A stretch of 64,000 nucleotides of DNA. Origin: Polytrichum commune. Taxonomy: Eukaryota > Streptophyta > Polytrichopsida > Polytrichales > Polytrichaceae. Below are positions 32,101-43,789 of this stretch, one piece after another. A model generated the notes under the pieces. The model saw only the letters and a list, made by a program, of their open reading frames with translations, was not told the origin of the DNA and searched no databases. The stretch covers positions 25,887,666 through 25,951,665 of the forward strand of contig OX485807.1 of assembly GCA_950295325.1 (NCBI GenBank), given 5' to 3'. Both the position numbers and the translations under genes were made by a program. Position 1 is the stretch's first letter. Each line of letters starts with the position of its first letter.

Positions 32101-32892
32101 GCACACATCAAATACTTTAAAAGAGCGTCCTGGGTATCAATGTTTCAGTATGTGCTTATACAAACTAAGAACTCTAAGGTCTCTTGGAATACGAAGATCG
32201 TAATATGTAATGGTTGCTACAGACCCGAACTTTGTGTGTGGGTGATAATTTTGGGAGAGGATGTGTGCTGACAGATAGAAGACATCGATGATCCACTTTA
32301 TGGCAACATGGGGGGCCCTGAGGAATTGGTACTTTTTCTCCTTAACAAGCATTTCTGCTCTTTAATAAAACACTTGAATCTGTCACTTGACCATGTCTGG
32401 TGGACGCATTTTAGTGTAACAAATAACTTACATTTGTGTTTCAAAGATCACATATCTTCAATTTCAACTGCAATTTTATGACCCTGGACTTTGATTTTTC
32501 CAGGACCTCCTGCGTGAGGCATATGAAGACATACGAGATTCTTGTGTAGGCCTCATGCAGACTATACTGGACATCAAGGCCAATCTCCAAGGTATCAAAA
32601 TGTGCATAGTTTGATAAATATTCAGTTTCTCGCAGTCAAATCATGAACACCTTTGTTGCATATATACCAATCAAATTGGTCAGGTTAATTTCTTGTGGAG
32701 CACAGCAGTTTTATTTTTTGCATTAATTTTTCTGTTTCGTTTGGAACTATTTTCTGTGACGTAGGTTCAGAGACCATAAAGCAGGGAATAGCGAAATCGC
32801 TGGGTGAAATGGAGTCACTGGACTGGCTCGTACCTCCGATGCTGCAGAAAGCAGACTCTATTTTAACTGAGCGAAATCTGGAGCAATTTTAA
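29124..32892 (+). CDS. Low-molecular-weight protein tyrosine phosphatase-like protein with Ser in place of the catalytic Cys
   Basis: Seven exons: 29124-29627, 31007-31141, 31475-31627, 31832-31939, 32275-32328, 32504-32591 and 32765-32892, all GT-AG; 389 aa. The ATG at 29124 is the first in frame. Residues 1-110 are Ser-rich with a run of nine Ser and few acidic residues, suggesting a plastid transit peptide. The LMW-PTP-like domain begins near 172. The P-loop, usually C-x5-R (for example CLGNICRS), reads SEGNVCRS at 181-188: the nucleophilic Cys is Ser (codon AGT) while the Arg stays. The RPDPRAL segment and the general-acid Asp motif DDPLYG (306-310) are kept. Loss of only the nucleophile suggests a substrate- or anion-binding pseudophosphatase. 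Whether orthologues share the Ser I cannot check. Exons are intact and conserved in style, so this is not an obvious pseudogene. Confidence 0.87.
29628..30800 (+). repeat. Tandem-duplicated segments in intron 1 of the phosphatase-like gene
   Basis: The exon 1 end and donor (AGCAACCTTCGGTATGTCTG) recur as CCTTCGGTATGTCTG near 29971, AGCAACCTTCAGTCTG near 30111 and AGCAACCTTCGGTAGGTCC near 30579. A second block (CATTTGAGGGATG, then GCGACATGAATGTGA, then AAACCTGCAGGACTT) recurs near 29788, 30251 and 30702, a period of about 455 bp. Intron 1 thus contains three extra donor-like and three acceptor-like copies. Confidence 0.8.
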
Positions 32893-34952
32893 CTCCAATT
32901 AAGCCGTTTCCTTCCATCAACCACAGTTTCATTTAGCTTCTATGGCGTCCAGAGAACATAGCCAATTATTATCATTGTTGTAGGGTCCAACAGACCTGAT
33001 ATTACTTGACGAGAAGCAGAAGAATAACTCTGATCTTCAAGGACCACCGGCATGAAACTTATAGGTGTTCATTCATTGGATAGAATTCATCACAGAAAAG
33101 AAAATTAGGAATGTCAGTGTTTTTGGCACTGACATGCGATGTCCGTTCTCCAATCCCTACCCATGACCGCATGGCCATGGGGGGCATGGGATTGGATAGC
33201 ATTTACAAGCAGGAAGCAAGTAGTGAGACAGTCCCACTTAGCTAATTTTGTTTCAAGGTATGTAGTAGTTAGGTATTCACCTTCTCAATTGATTAGAGCG
33301 GTATTTCTACAGGTTTTGTAAAGGTTCAATTAGAAATGTTGATACGGTTAGAAAGCACATGACAGTGGTGGATTGTGATGGGAGTCCTGTTATCTATCCT
33401 GTTACCGAGAACTCAATTCATGGTTGAGGTTTGCAGAGGAAAAGTGTTGAGGTTATTGGTTATTCACCTCTACTTATTTCATTTCTAGTTATTTCAAAAA
33501 TTTGATCTCTCATTTTATGTCTACTTATGTCATTTACACATTATTTCGAAATTCCTTCTTTTCACTCTTAAAATAAAAAGGTTCAAATGAAGGTCTTGCC
33601 AAGAAAATTGGCAAAACTTCTGGAAATTAATTTTCACAGCTGAACTTGTGATACCTTTTCTTTTTTGCTCCTCACTGCATCTGCACAGCTTTGCAGCCAA
33701 TAAGACAGAGGGAAGCTATGACAGGAATTTCATAATGAACCAAAATTAAGTGGCATATTAGGCACCAAATTATTGTTGGTATCTTTCATACTACACAATT
33801 TTCCCTTTGCAAACACACTACCTTACTCTTCAAGCCTTTGCTTGCATAGGCAGTGGTCAGTATAATCCATCACCTTACCTTGCCCTGAGGCTGAGCTGTT
33901 AAATTTTAAGTGTGCTACGAAACAGAATGGTTCTAAAATCTCTCACTATCTCCATGTGCAGCATAGATGTCATTTTATCTTGATACTACAAAAAATACAA
34001 AACAAAAGGTAGACAACAAAGTGAAAGGAGATGCACGCAAAATATGTAACCTGTTATGAAAAATAAATGAAAGCATCCTGTTCCAATGCAGTGCACTGGA
34101 AGGATGTGCAGTTTTAGATGCTCCATTTTCAAGTCCTTGAACACTACATAGTCACAAAACTGGGGCATGGCATCCTTTTAAATTCATGACTACAACATAA
34201 CATTCTTGATTACTTGGCAGACTCCTCATATTAGACTCCTAATATCATATCCCTAGATATGCCAGAAAAATATTCCTTTCTACCCATCACTTAAGTTGAA
34301 TCCAGAGAATATTGGTTTCATGTCTAAAAATAACTAACAAAGAGGCAAGGACCATATAAGAAGAGTTTGCCACCAGCCTCTGCTCTTCTTCCATTCCTAG
34401 AAATGAACGCCCTTATTCTTAGAGATTCTTTCCTGCTAATTTCGAGATGAAAAGGGCACAAGCTCACAAACACTTAACTACTGTCTTGCAGTGCATTTAC
34501 ACACAACCACTGTTATGGTGGTTGTATTTTACTCTCTTTGGCTTTATTTTTGAGGGATGAGGATAGGGTGCATTCATGACAAGCACAACACAAGCACAAC
34601 TACTCTACCTTGCCCAACTCAGATACAAGTTGTAGTTGGGAGTAGTTGTGAGGGCTGTAGTTTCAAACTTTCTTTGGTTCTACTCTGTTTGTAGTTACTA
34701 TGTGGCACCAGGAGTGAACTTCCAAGGCCAAAGCATGGGAGAAAAGGATTTGTTAGGCGGACATTACCCTTGTAAGAACTTTGCACTAGAATCCATAAAA
34801 TGTTTGTCTCCAATCCACGAATTTCAGCAATAGGAGGGGCTATCATTGAGGTCAAATCCACTCTTCAACTATAAGAGTAGTTGTGTGTGAACACACCTTC
34901 GGATCCATTTTCTTACAAAGGCTCTGCAGCCCAAGGCTTTGGAACATCTATT
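32893..34952. other. Convergent intergenic region (phosphatase-like and SLP gene 3' ends)
   Basis: About 2 kb with no recognisable gene. It contains a motif CACAACTACTC at 34595-34605 with inverted copies GAGTAGTTGTG at 34640-34650 and 34875-34885, giving one tight hairpin and one 290-bp inverted pair. Confidence 0.55.
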
Positions 34953-37900
34953 TCAAGCAAATCTCTTGGGTATTTGCCCTAACAAAGATGCAAGCCCTCG
35001 CGTATTCTCCTCCTTTTTCACCATACTAACAGTATTCTCCATAGCACCACCACTTGGATTGATGAGAGTTGGAGGTGACCGTGACGACAGCACACGGAGT
35101 TGTTTGTCACCACAAATCTCTAAAACTTGAGGCTCACCATCCCCACAGCCTTTGGATAAACCAACGTCGACGCGGATTACCTTGTTATCACAAGCTGCAT
35201 TTAACCCCACAGGTTGTTGGATGGTGTGTCCAACAACCATCCTCTTCACTCCGGTAATTGAATCAAGGCATCGTGTGAGTAGCTCACAATCACATTTACT
35301 CTCTTTGACATCCGAGAATTTTCGCAGCCACACGAGTGCGTTTGACCCGTGCAAGTAACCAGGTCCCCTCCATCCCTTCATCCCCCGCATCCACTCACTC
35401 ACCTGCAACAATCATGGAAATACAGTCAAGAAATAGTTTGCAACTACTAGAGTAATTGTTTAACTCAATGGGACTTGCCTGCGTGAGGAGTTGGTCCCAT
35501 ATGTTTTCCCATTGGATATTTTACATACAGAATCAATAATCTCTTTCCATTTGTGGTGCATGCTTGGAGGTAGTGTTTTGAGTTTCAATGAAGAGCAACC
35601 TGCCAGACTCACTTTAGCAACCTCTTGGCATGCCAAAATGACTGACCCCTCAATGGTTCAAACCTCCACAACGCACCGGAAACTAACCAAACATGGAAAG
35701 TGTTTCCAACCAAAAGTGCTGAGTCGAAGGATAACTGCTATTGTAATAATGTTCCATATTAGGAAAATGGCTACAGCCTTGATTTGTGTCTACTAATCAT
35801 CTTGTAATAATTGTGTGTCTAATATCCTAGGAGAAGTGGATGCAGAGCAAAAAGCATCCATTTTAGGCCCAGTTAGGTTATTTTGTAGCCACTGAAACAA
35901 CATGACAAGTATACCAATTCAAGACGGAATTATGAAGCATTAATATAATAAAATTGCAAGAAGCAGCGTGAGACTCACCTCCTCATTTATACGATCCAGC
36001 CCATGTTCTACATGGACTGGCAAGAGTCCACCATGGACGAAAACCGAACTCCCCACTACAAGGACAGTTGGATGGTTTGACAGGAACCGCGATGAGATTG
36101 GACCCCCAGGCCTCAAGGCTGCGATTCGGGCTCTCAAACCCACAGGAAAGGAGTCTGGGATGTCATGAAATATGTTTGGTTGCTTTCCTAGCCCGACACA
36201 TTTCTCCTTCAGGATGTTTCCGAGGTTGAACCAGTGTGCCCAGCTATAAAACTCATCCAACCCAGCACTCGTCACATACCGGAAATCACCCTCGATGTTC
36301 ATGATCTCGTGGTTCCCATTCATGATGTGGACATTGCCTCCTGCTCGTTGCGCCTGCCCTCTTAGCTTTTCCAGCAGATAGAGAACTCTGATCTCCTCAC
36401 CACCCCTGTCTAACAGGTCTCCTACCTGCAAAAACATAAATATCATTCATCAGAGCATTGTAATGTGAAAAGAAGAGACGATCTTTGACATGTACATCTC
36501 TTAAATTCAGACAATGGCCAAAAAATCCAGAGCAGTGCACGAGGAACCACCAATCCCACCAATGCCCATGTCCATCCTCACAGAACGTAACATTACCTAG
36601 ATGTAGTAATGCAATCAATCTTATCACAACAACCTGTCACTGAAGCCTTAAACATACGAGCATACAATATTATCAGAGAGGATATGACTGCTTCACACTT
36701 CATACTAACAGTAAAAAAGTCCGCAAAACGTCATCACAAACCTCTAAAATCATATATCAACACTGACTTCACATTGACACAACCACATCAACCTACAACA
36801 TTGAATCCATGCCTACCAAACACAGAGTTGCAATATTGACCTTTTGTTTCACTACATTATAGAAACAAAAGTTGAATCATGAGATGTTGACTGGATCATT
36901 AGCTAAATGTTGTTAAAATAGCACTGAAAATATATAAAACCCTGAAGTGTATGTATCGACACGAACTCAACATTAAACACTGGTCACTTGCATTTGGAGA
37001 TGTTCAAACCAACAATCTGGACCCTCCAGTTTCTTGAGGAGAATACATCAACAATTGACAGGACTCACCATCAATTGTCTCCTATGTGTTCTCAGATTTA
37101 CCAGTTACTTGGTGTCAAATTCAGCAGACACCTTCTTCAGCCTTGCATTACATTGCAGATACTTTCACTTTATCCCTCCGTTGCTATGTGATTAACTAAC
37201 ACACGAGTCCTAAAACCATACCAGATTGCAGTTACACCTCATTGCATGCTCACCTTAAATGGCATACAAGCGGTCTTCCGACTTCCTCAAGTAGATGCGC
37301 AGAAAAGGATGGGTCAAGAAATTTGCTCTCGGACCTGGACAACAATGCATGGCACTGCATTGCAGGTACTTCCAATTCATTCCTCCTTTGCTGTGTGAAT
37401 GAATGACAAACCAACGAGTCCTAAACCAAGACCAGCTTGCAGTTAGGCTTGCTCACCTTCATTATCCACACAGATGGACTTCCAACTTTCTCAAGCACAT
37501 GCACACAAGATAAAAAGGATAGGTCAAGAATAAATGTTACTCACATACCTGGACAACCACAGTTTCGCCACCAACCCATTCGTCATTTTCATCGATTACA
37601 TTCGCAATTCGCAAGGCAGCTCGAGCTTTGGCTATGTCGCCATGGATGTCCCCTATGGCAATCAACCGCTCCGGGGCCGGCAACCATGTCCTTAACCCCC
37701 CGCCTCCAACATCTACCCAGTCCGAGGCCATGATGTCCGCATCAAGTCCCACTTTCGCGCCACTTTTGGGTTGTAAGGAAGACAAAAACATTGCCTCCTC
37801 CTCCTCCGGGCTGGAAGGGGAAGGGGAAGGGGAAGGGGTAGCTCCTTCCCCTGCATTATTTCCACCAAGGAACTGACCTCCGACCGCATAATCCACAAAT

Positions 37901-38034
37901 GCATCCACAAAGGAGGAGAATAGAGACGGCACTTCCTTCTTGCAGAATGTGGTAGAGTCATGGGATTTCCCCACATTCTTCACATCATCAACATCATATA
38001 GCCGAGGTAGCGCTTCCGCTACCGCAGTAGGCAT
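34953..38034 (-). CDS. SLP2: Shewanella-like protein phosphatase (SLP2 type), metallophosphoesterase
   Basis: Three exons on the minus strand: 38034-37549, 36425-35979 and 35402-34953, all phase 0 with GT-AG; 460 aa. The calcineurin-like metal site is complete: GDIHGD (128-133), GDLLDRG (164-170), GNHE (199-202), VFVHGG near 295 and GHT (369-371). SLPs are PPP-family phosphatases shared by bacteria, plants and protists. Segments such as MNGNHEIMNIEGDFRYVT and the CDC motif at 348-350 remind me of plant SLP2, reported in the mitochondrial intermembrane space, rather than the plastid SLP1; the choice is from memory. The first 120 residues are acidic and low-complexity, including a Pro-Ser run encoded by GGAAGG repeats, and do not look like a transit peptide. 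Intron 1 (1123 bp) contains duplicated segments; intron 2 (576 bp) has a family D-associated block. Confidence 0.93.
37140..37470 (-). repeat. Direct duplication of about 215 bp in SLP intron 1
   Basis: Blocks CATTGCAG, TTCA(C/T)TxxxTCC, GAGTCCTAAA, CCAGxTTGCAGTTA and TGCTCACCTT recur in order from about 37144 and again from about 37354. Between them GGACCTGGACAACAA near 37329 resembles the exon 1 end ACCTGGACAACCACA at 37548. Confidence 0.6.
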
Positions 38035-38571
38035 TGCTAACGTTTGAATTCAATTCAATTCAATCCCCTTCTCCTCTTCCCTTGCCCCTCCGCACCATCA
38101 ATGGCGATTGCAATAATAAACCCCTAATTCAAGACCTAGCACTTCATCCCCTGCATGCAAAAAATCAAATCTCACTGACTACATATTCTAAGCCTCCAAA
38201 TCTGAAAGGTGGAATCAAAGGCCCCAACTGGGCATTCTGGAAACTCGTGCAGGGAAAACAACGAAACGGATTGTCACCCTAAATGTTGTAATCAGCGAAA
38301 AGAGAAAGACAGAGAGGTGAAGTCAATTCTGTGAAGGTAGTTGACAAACCATCGGCTTCCCACGCACAAGTTACCTAGTCACAACTGCGGTTGGTTGGCG
38401 CTCAGCGTGAATTTGCGCACAAATTTTCTCGCAAAAATGAAGGCAAACTTTGATGAATCTGTCATCCTGTAAGCAAAAAAAAGTGGGTAAGTCTACGGCT
38501 TCCGGTGTCGCATGCATGCTGGAAGCATCATGAATTTAATAATATTTTGTTTCCTCTCACTAACATGTTCC
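38035..38571. other. Upstream region of the SLP gene and spacer to tRNA-Leu
   Basis: About 540 bp, presumably promoter and 5' UTR of the minus-strand SLP gene. It starts with a (GAATTCAATT) type stretch and CT-rich sequence. No other gene is seen. Confidence 0.45.
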
Positions 38572-38614
38572 GACGGTTTGGCCGAGTGGTCTAAGGCGCT
38601 GGATTTAGGCTCCA

Positions 38615-38646
<32 letters not shown>

Positions 38647-38651
38647 CGTCA
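38572..38651 (+). tRNA. tRNA-Leu (TAG anticodon)
   Basis: An 80-nt class II tRNA starting GACGGTTTGGCCGAGTGG. The anticodon stem CTGGA/TCCAG encloses TTTAGGC, anticodon TAG. The variable arm GTCCGAAAGGGC is as expected for leucine, the T arm is GTGGGTTCAAATCCCAC, and the acceptor closes with GCCGTC plus discriminator A. No intron; CCA not encoded. A T-rich stretch near 38690 could end transcription. Confidence 0.96.
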
Positions 38652-38699
38652 GAGAAGGTGGGCTCCTCTTCGTATATGAGCTCTTCGCACTTTTTATTT

Positions 38700-39267
38700 T
38701 CTTTTTCTTTATCTTATGACACAAATGGATTTCCTTTACAAGATCGTACCAATATGACGAGGACAACAAAACCTTATAAGGTGAGTTTCCATGTAGGATA
38801 GTGGGAATAAGGATAACCTCGTCCAAATGTAGATGGAATATGATGGGGTAGGGTTTATATGTGCCAAGTAGTTATACCCTAACCTCCACAACGTCACCCT
38901 TTGTGATGTTACTCCCTCTCTTATATCTTGAAAACTTTTTAGGGAATAGATATGTTCAATTTAGATCTCCTTCCTTGTTGTCACATTTTCCTCTCATATA
39001 TCATAGGTATTGACATTATAATAATCCATTAAAGAATTTAGACCACATGCTCGTACTCATCTTGTTGTCGTTATAGCAATGTTGACTTTGTGTTATTTCA
39101 TAATATCACATGTTACACTAATTCTCTATTATCACGCATCCATGTTAACACTATAGACCTCCTTAATATCAAGTGCACTTTGGTTGTCACAAGTGTGATA
39201 CTAGAGAAGTTAGAGTGTACTCTCATCTTTGCAAATGCAAGCCCGCTTACTAACCTCCTCCTCCACA
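38700..39267. other. Spacer after tRNA-Leu
   Basis: About 570 bp of AT-rich sequence with short open frames (such as 39090-39278) lacking any recognisable domain. Confidence 0.45.
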
Positions 39268-40100
39268 TTAACCCCTAAGTGCCCAAGCCTTTCGGAATGC
39301 ACTTTTCCTAAGAAATATGTGCATGGCTTTAATACAATCCCCAATGGAGGAATTTGTCTTTTATCCAAAATCTAACCGTATAGATGTTTAAAGAACTTGT
39401 TTATTAGTATGCATACCAATTTTGAGACCGAGATTGCATAAGAGTTGTGAGATTCAAACAAGAGAAATGTATACATTCTTTTTTTTGTATGCCGCCCCTC
39501 CCCACAATGTTGGTATGATTTGCTCATAAGTGTTTTTAGGAGTTTGAGGTGACACGAACAACTCCAACATGTGAAAGAATACGAAAATGTGATTCCAAAG
39601 ACCCTATGTATGCATATAGAGCTATCCCAATCATTTCGCAATCCTCCTTGCAATTCTTGAAATGCATTTTCTTTATTTTAACACTTGACGATTTGATATT
39701 GCAAATTACTTCACATTGGTAATTGTGAATACTAATATTCGACGGTCAAAAATACGGAATTTTTTTACTCTTTCCACTACGACACTTTTCAAAAGAAATG
39801 AATAATGAGAACTCTTTGGATGTCAAAAACAAGTACAATAGTCCAATTAGCTGAAACATTGAGGAAATAGTAAAGCACTTTCTCCACCCATTCCCTACAT
39901 CACGGACATATATGCCTTTGCGACCCTCTCTAAAATCGAATATTTACTCTTTTTGGTCAAAAATGCCTCAATCCAAAAGCTGCCCTTCCATACTGCCCGC
40001 CAAAAACATTTACGCGGTCAAAGGAATTTACCTGCCCACACACAAACGAGCCGAAATTTTTGGTCAACCATATATGGTTGCTCGGGCACTTAGGGGTTAA
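39268..40100. mobile_element. piggyBac-like non-autonomous element 2 (TTAA flanked)
   Basis: TTAA at 39268-39271 and 40097-40100 bound 825 bp with 13-bp perfect terminal inverted repeats CCCCTAAGTGCCC, extended by one mismatch plus AGC. The first seven bases CCCCTAA are shared with the elements at 10670 and 52968. No transposase frame. The interior is unrelated by eye to element 1. Confidence 0.82.
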
Positions 40101-41860
40101 AACCTCCTTCTAAAATCCAGTCTTTAATTCTTCGGTGACCAACACTTGTAAGTTAAAAAGTGCTTCAATAGACTCATAAAAATCTAGAGACCCACGTCCA
40201 CGGCCCTCCAGATTCTAGTAGACCACGAGAATGTGGTTGGTTGATGACTTGTGCTTATCTACTTGAAAACACCTCCAACCCACTATTAATTAGAATCGAA
40301 TGGACAAGTGACCTTCGTGGAAACTCACCCTAAGAATTTGTTCTCCTAGGGACCAAGTTGGTGTATAGATCAAGACACAAAAGAGAACTAAGGACGAGTG
40401 GTCAAGAAGCCAAGTGGCGTGTAATCCAAGGTGGGAGCAAGGCCACCAAGGGGAAAGCACCTATTGCACACCTCCATTGAGGTTGGAAAAACCAAGGGTG
40501 AGCGGCACCACTAAATTATAAATTAAACCTAGTGCACTCCTTCAAAAGGAGGTCGAGAAACCTATCATTGGACACCCTTTTCCGTACACTTGCAAATTAT
40601 CTCATGAAGACCCCCAAGACTTGGAGTTGTTTAGCTTTGCAGAAATGACGAGGAGGATTTCAACCTCGAAATTCGGTGCCCTTGAGATTAGTGTGAAATA
40701 TCCTCCTTTGGGTTGGAGGGAAAACCTAAGATGTGTGGATCTTATGAATGGCATGTGCTAAGGCTTGTACTTATAAATGGGCATCAAAAAAGACAAGTGT
40801 TGTGATAACATTAGACTATGTGCTCAAAAATAGGTGTGTGAATTGGTGGAGGTTCGGTAATATCGCATGATTGGGGAGGGCTTATGTGATCTTTTAAAGA
40901 GAGAGAGAGAGAGAGAATCTTCACTTTGTCTTTTTATAACTTTGAACATCTCAACTCCAATCGTGAAACTTGAAATGACAATACGCATGTGCTAATTGCA
41001 TAAGACAACTCCCAACCCGGTCCAACATGAGAATTGGCATGTGGAGTTGATAAGTGCCCACAATTGGGCCACATACCTTAAGCAAAAGGGAGAGAAACAT
41101 ACTTGGAGGCAATTTGGTGGTGCCGCAAAATGTCACTTGAGGCGAATCAAGCTATTGTAGGCTAATAACAAGTTGGGCGGAAAATAACCAAGCCTATTCT
41201 TTTTGGAAAATACTAAGTCAAATGGCCTAAATGAAAGGAAAAATAATCATCGAAATGTCTAAATATTAGGAAATTTGGTGCCATCTCTCTCAACTTGGGT
41301 ATTCAAAACTTCAATATCACTTCCAAAACTAAATAATCTCTTATCATTATCAATGGGATGGAACATATGATTGATTTGCCTTTGCCTCTTATCCATGCTT
41401 GCAAATTCTCAAACAGTCTCTAGCAAGGATGAGCACAAAGTGATAGAAAGCATTGTTCACAACCCTAATTAGCAGCTTAAGACAACTTAACCTAAACCCT
41501 AGAGGTTAACATCGTGTCCTTAGCCGCCATGAATGAAGGAAAAATAAGTTGCAATACATGGATTTGTATGTAGGATATGTTATGTGCCTAAAATAAATAA
41601 ACATGCATATACTTATTTGAATAATTTGTCATAAATGTTTTTACAAACCACCTAAGCCCTTTTTTTTAATTAAATAATTACGGGATATTGTATGTACAAC
41701 CTGCTATCAACCTACAGAAATAGCATGTCATGAAGGAGCTTATAAGAACCATGAGGGACCACATCATTAGAATAGCCTTAGGAACCTAGGAGCTCCAAAT
41801 ATTGGAACAAATTGGCATTAAGTCTAATACACAAGCTTTGCATGAAACACTCTGTGTATC
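40101..41860. other. Gene-free region with short dispersed repeats
   Basis: About 1.7 kb. Bases 40190-40262 (CCACGGCCCTCCAGATTCTAG, then GACCACGAGAATGTGG) recur inverted at about 59870-59940. Bases 40770-40900 resemble a decayed minus-oriented family D copy. A (GA)n run sits at 40901-40916. No gene is recognisable. Confidence 0.5.
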
Positions 41861-41867
41861 AATTTGA

Positions 41868-42235
41868 GGCACCATGGGCCTTGGCTTGGTGGTTAGGGCC
41901 CATGGTCTCCAATGAGGAGGTTGTGGGTTTTATTCCCCATGCCGGCGTGGTGCTCACCACCTTAGACCAGCCAACTATGGTGGGGGGTCCTTGGACCTTG
42001 TTGTATGGGTACCTCAAAGCCCTTTGGGGGGATACCATGTCCAGTATCTTCAAGGCACTAGTGGCTAGCTAGGAACTGGTATAGTGTGTCACTATAGTGC
42101 CCATCCTCGAAAGGGGAGAGTAGTATTGCCCCAATGTCCCCTTGTCCGGTGGGCATCGGGTCATTGACATTACGAATGGACACTTTATTCACGTCGGCCC
42201 CTTGCTAAAAAGGGACCGGAGTTTTTATCTATTTG
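41868..42235 (+). mobile_element. Candidate tRNA-derived SINE
   Basis: The head at 41875-41945 resembles a tRNA: box A TGGCTTGGTGG at 41882-41892 and a box B-like GGTTTTATTCC at 41926-41936, with tRNA-like spacing. The sequence reads like a degenerate pseudo-tRNA joined to an unrelated body of about 290 bp (GGCGTGGTGCTCACCACC onward). No poly(A) tail or clear target duplication is seen. A diverged tRNA pseudogene is the alternative. Confidence 0.5.
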
Positions 42236-42246
42236 TATCAGTTCCA

Positions 42247-42470
42247 ATGATCGGGGAGATTTTTGGGCATAATCGGTTGAGATCCTAGTGTTTGCAAGTC
42301 CAACCAGTTACATGTTGACATCCTTCGGTTTTTCTATATAAAATTTAGGTATATTCCTTAAATTCATCTAAAGTCATCAGTAATTCTCCTGAAGTCTGGA
42401 ACTTCAACCGGTTATTCCTCAAACTCAACTGGTTCATTTGCAACTAACTGCCAGTTCTCCCTGATCATAG
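42247..42470. repeat. 220-bp short repeat, copy 2 (partner at 21668-21898)
   Basis: Begins ATGATCGGGGAGA and ends TCTCCCTGATCAT, an imperfect 13-bp terminal inversion. The interior matches 21668-21898 block by block in the same orientation. Probably a MITE of unassigned family. Confidence 0.68.
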
Positions 42471-43789
42471 ATCAGCTCCCAAATATGACAAGATGTCGAG
42501 AATTAGGCAATTAGAATTAAATTGTTGACCTCCGAGCTTCAGCTTTAAGTCCTTAAAAGTGTGTTTTGTGACAAATATATCCATGTTGCATACAATTTGT
42601 GATTATCTTCACTGTTTGGGTAGTATATACAATGCTCTCCACAAAGTAGCACTAACTGGTAAGTTACTGTTGTGCGAAGTTCATTTAAGCACCATTAATG
42701 TGAGTTATCCACACACAAGCAATCTTCTCATCAACATTTATTGTTCTGATAGTAATTTAAGACGTGCGCCAAACCATTCACCATTCATTGCATAGCCCTT
42801 CATGAAATTTTCCACTACCTATGTACCTTACAATTTTGCGTACCCTATACTTACTTTACCAGCAGGTCCACACCCAATGTGATAGGCTTTGCTTCTACAA
42901 CCCACAACAAGCACCCCCCATATCATTATGGAGCTTCCCTCAAAAGCCCCAAAAACATGTTTTCACCTCAATATGGCAATTCATGGGCATGCTGTAATGT
43001 TGGCCACTCAAGAGAACCCCTAACCTTTTAAGAAAGGTCCTACAAACAAATCCAGGTCAGCTAACTCATCATCTGCGAACCATCTGCTTATAATTGAAGT
43101 TGTCATAATTTCTGTGGTTGTGTCACGTAGTGATGATCCTGGCGATCAAAAGTGTAGAAGGATAATGGTCAACTACATTGTGTCATTAGAGAAATGTAGG
43201 ACTTTGGGTTTTAAAACTGTTCAATCTACACCTTATGTAACATATACCCCATTTGATTGATACAAAACCCACGAACTTTCAGAAATCAACCAACCCCGTG
43301 ATCAATTTTCCATCCAACATGGAAACAGGTCAAGTAAGGAAGAAAAGGGAAATTGGTTGGCAATCAACCCACTATGAATTTATGCAATTCATGTGCCAAT
43401 TTATGTCAAAATCGCAATGCCCAACTTTGCTACGCCCTGTTTAGAACATGTCTGTACACTTTAAGTCAAACATCTCCTACTCAGAAAAACTCATCGGTGA
43501 GGGATCCTAGTCTAACCTAGCCATTGCACATGATAACACATTGGGATCAACCACATCTCGTAACAATGCACAGTATACCACAAAGGAAGTGACAGTCGAT
43601 CCCTAACAGTTCACCTTTCACCCCGAGACTTCCACCGTACATTGAAAAGGTGGAGTCTTATGCAGAAGTTCTGTTGACATGGATACACAATTGATCACAC
43701 CATGCTCATGGAGCTCATCAACTGGCAAGCTGCCTTGACATCTTAAGGCTAGATGTTTTAACAGGGCTGAGATTTTGAAGCTGCATGTC
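42471..43789. other. Spacer downstream of the ESF2/ABT1 gene
   Basis: About 1.3 kb without recognisable genes or repeats; part is presumably the 3' UTR of the minus-strand ESF2/ABT1 gene. Confidence 0.45.
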
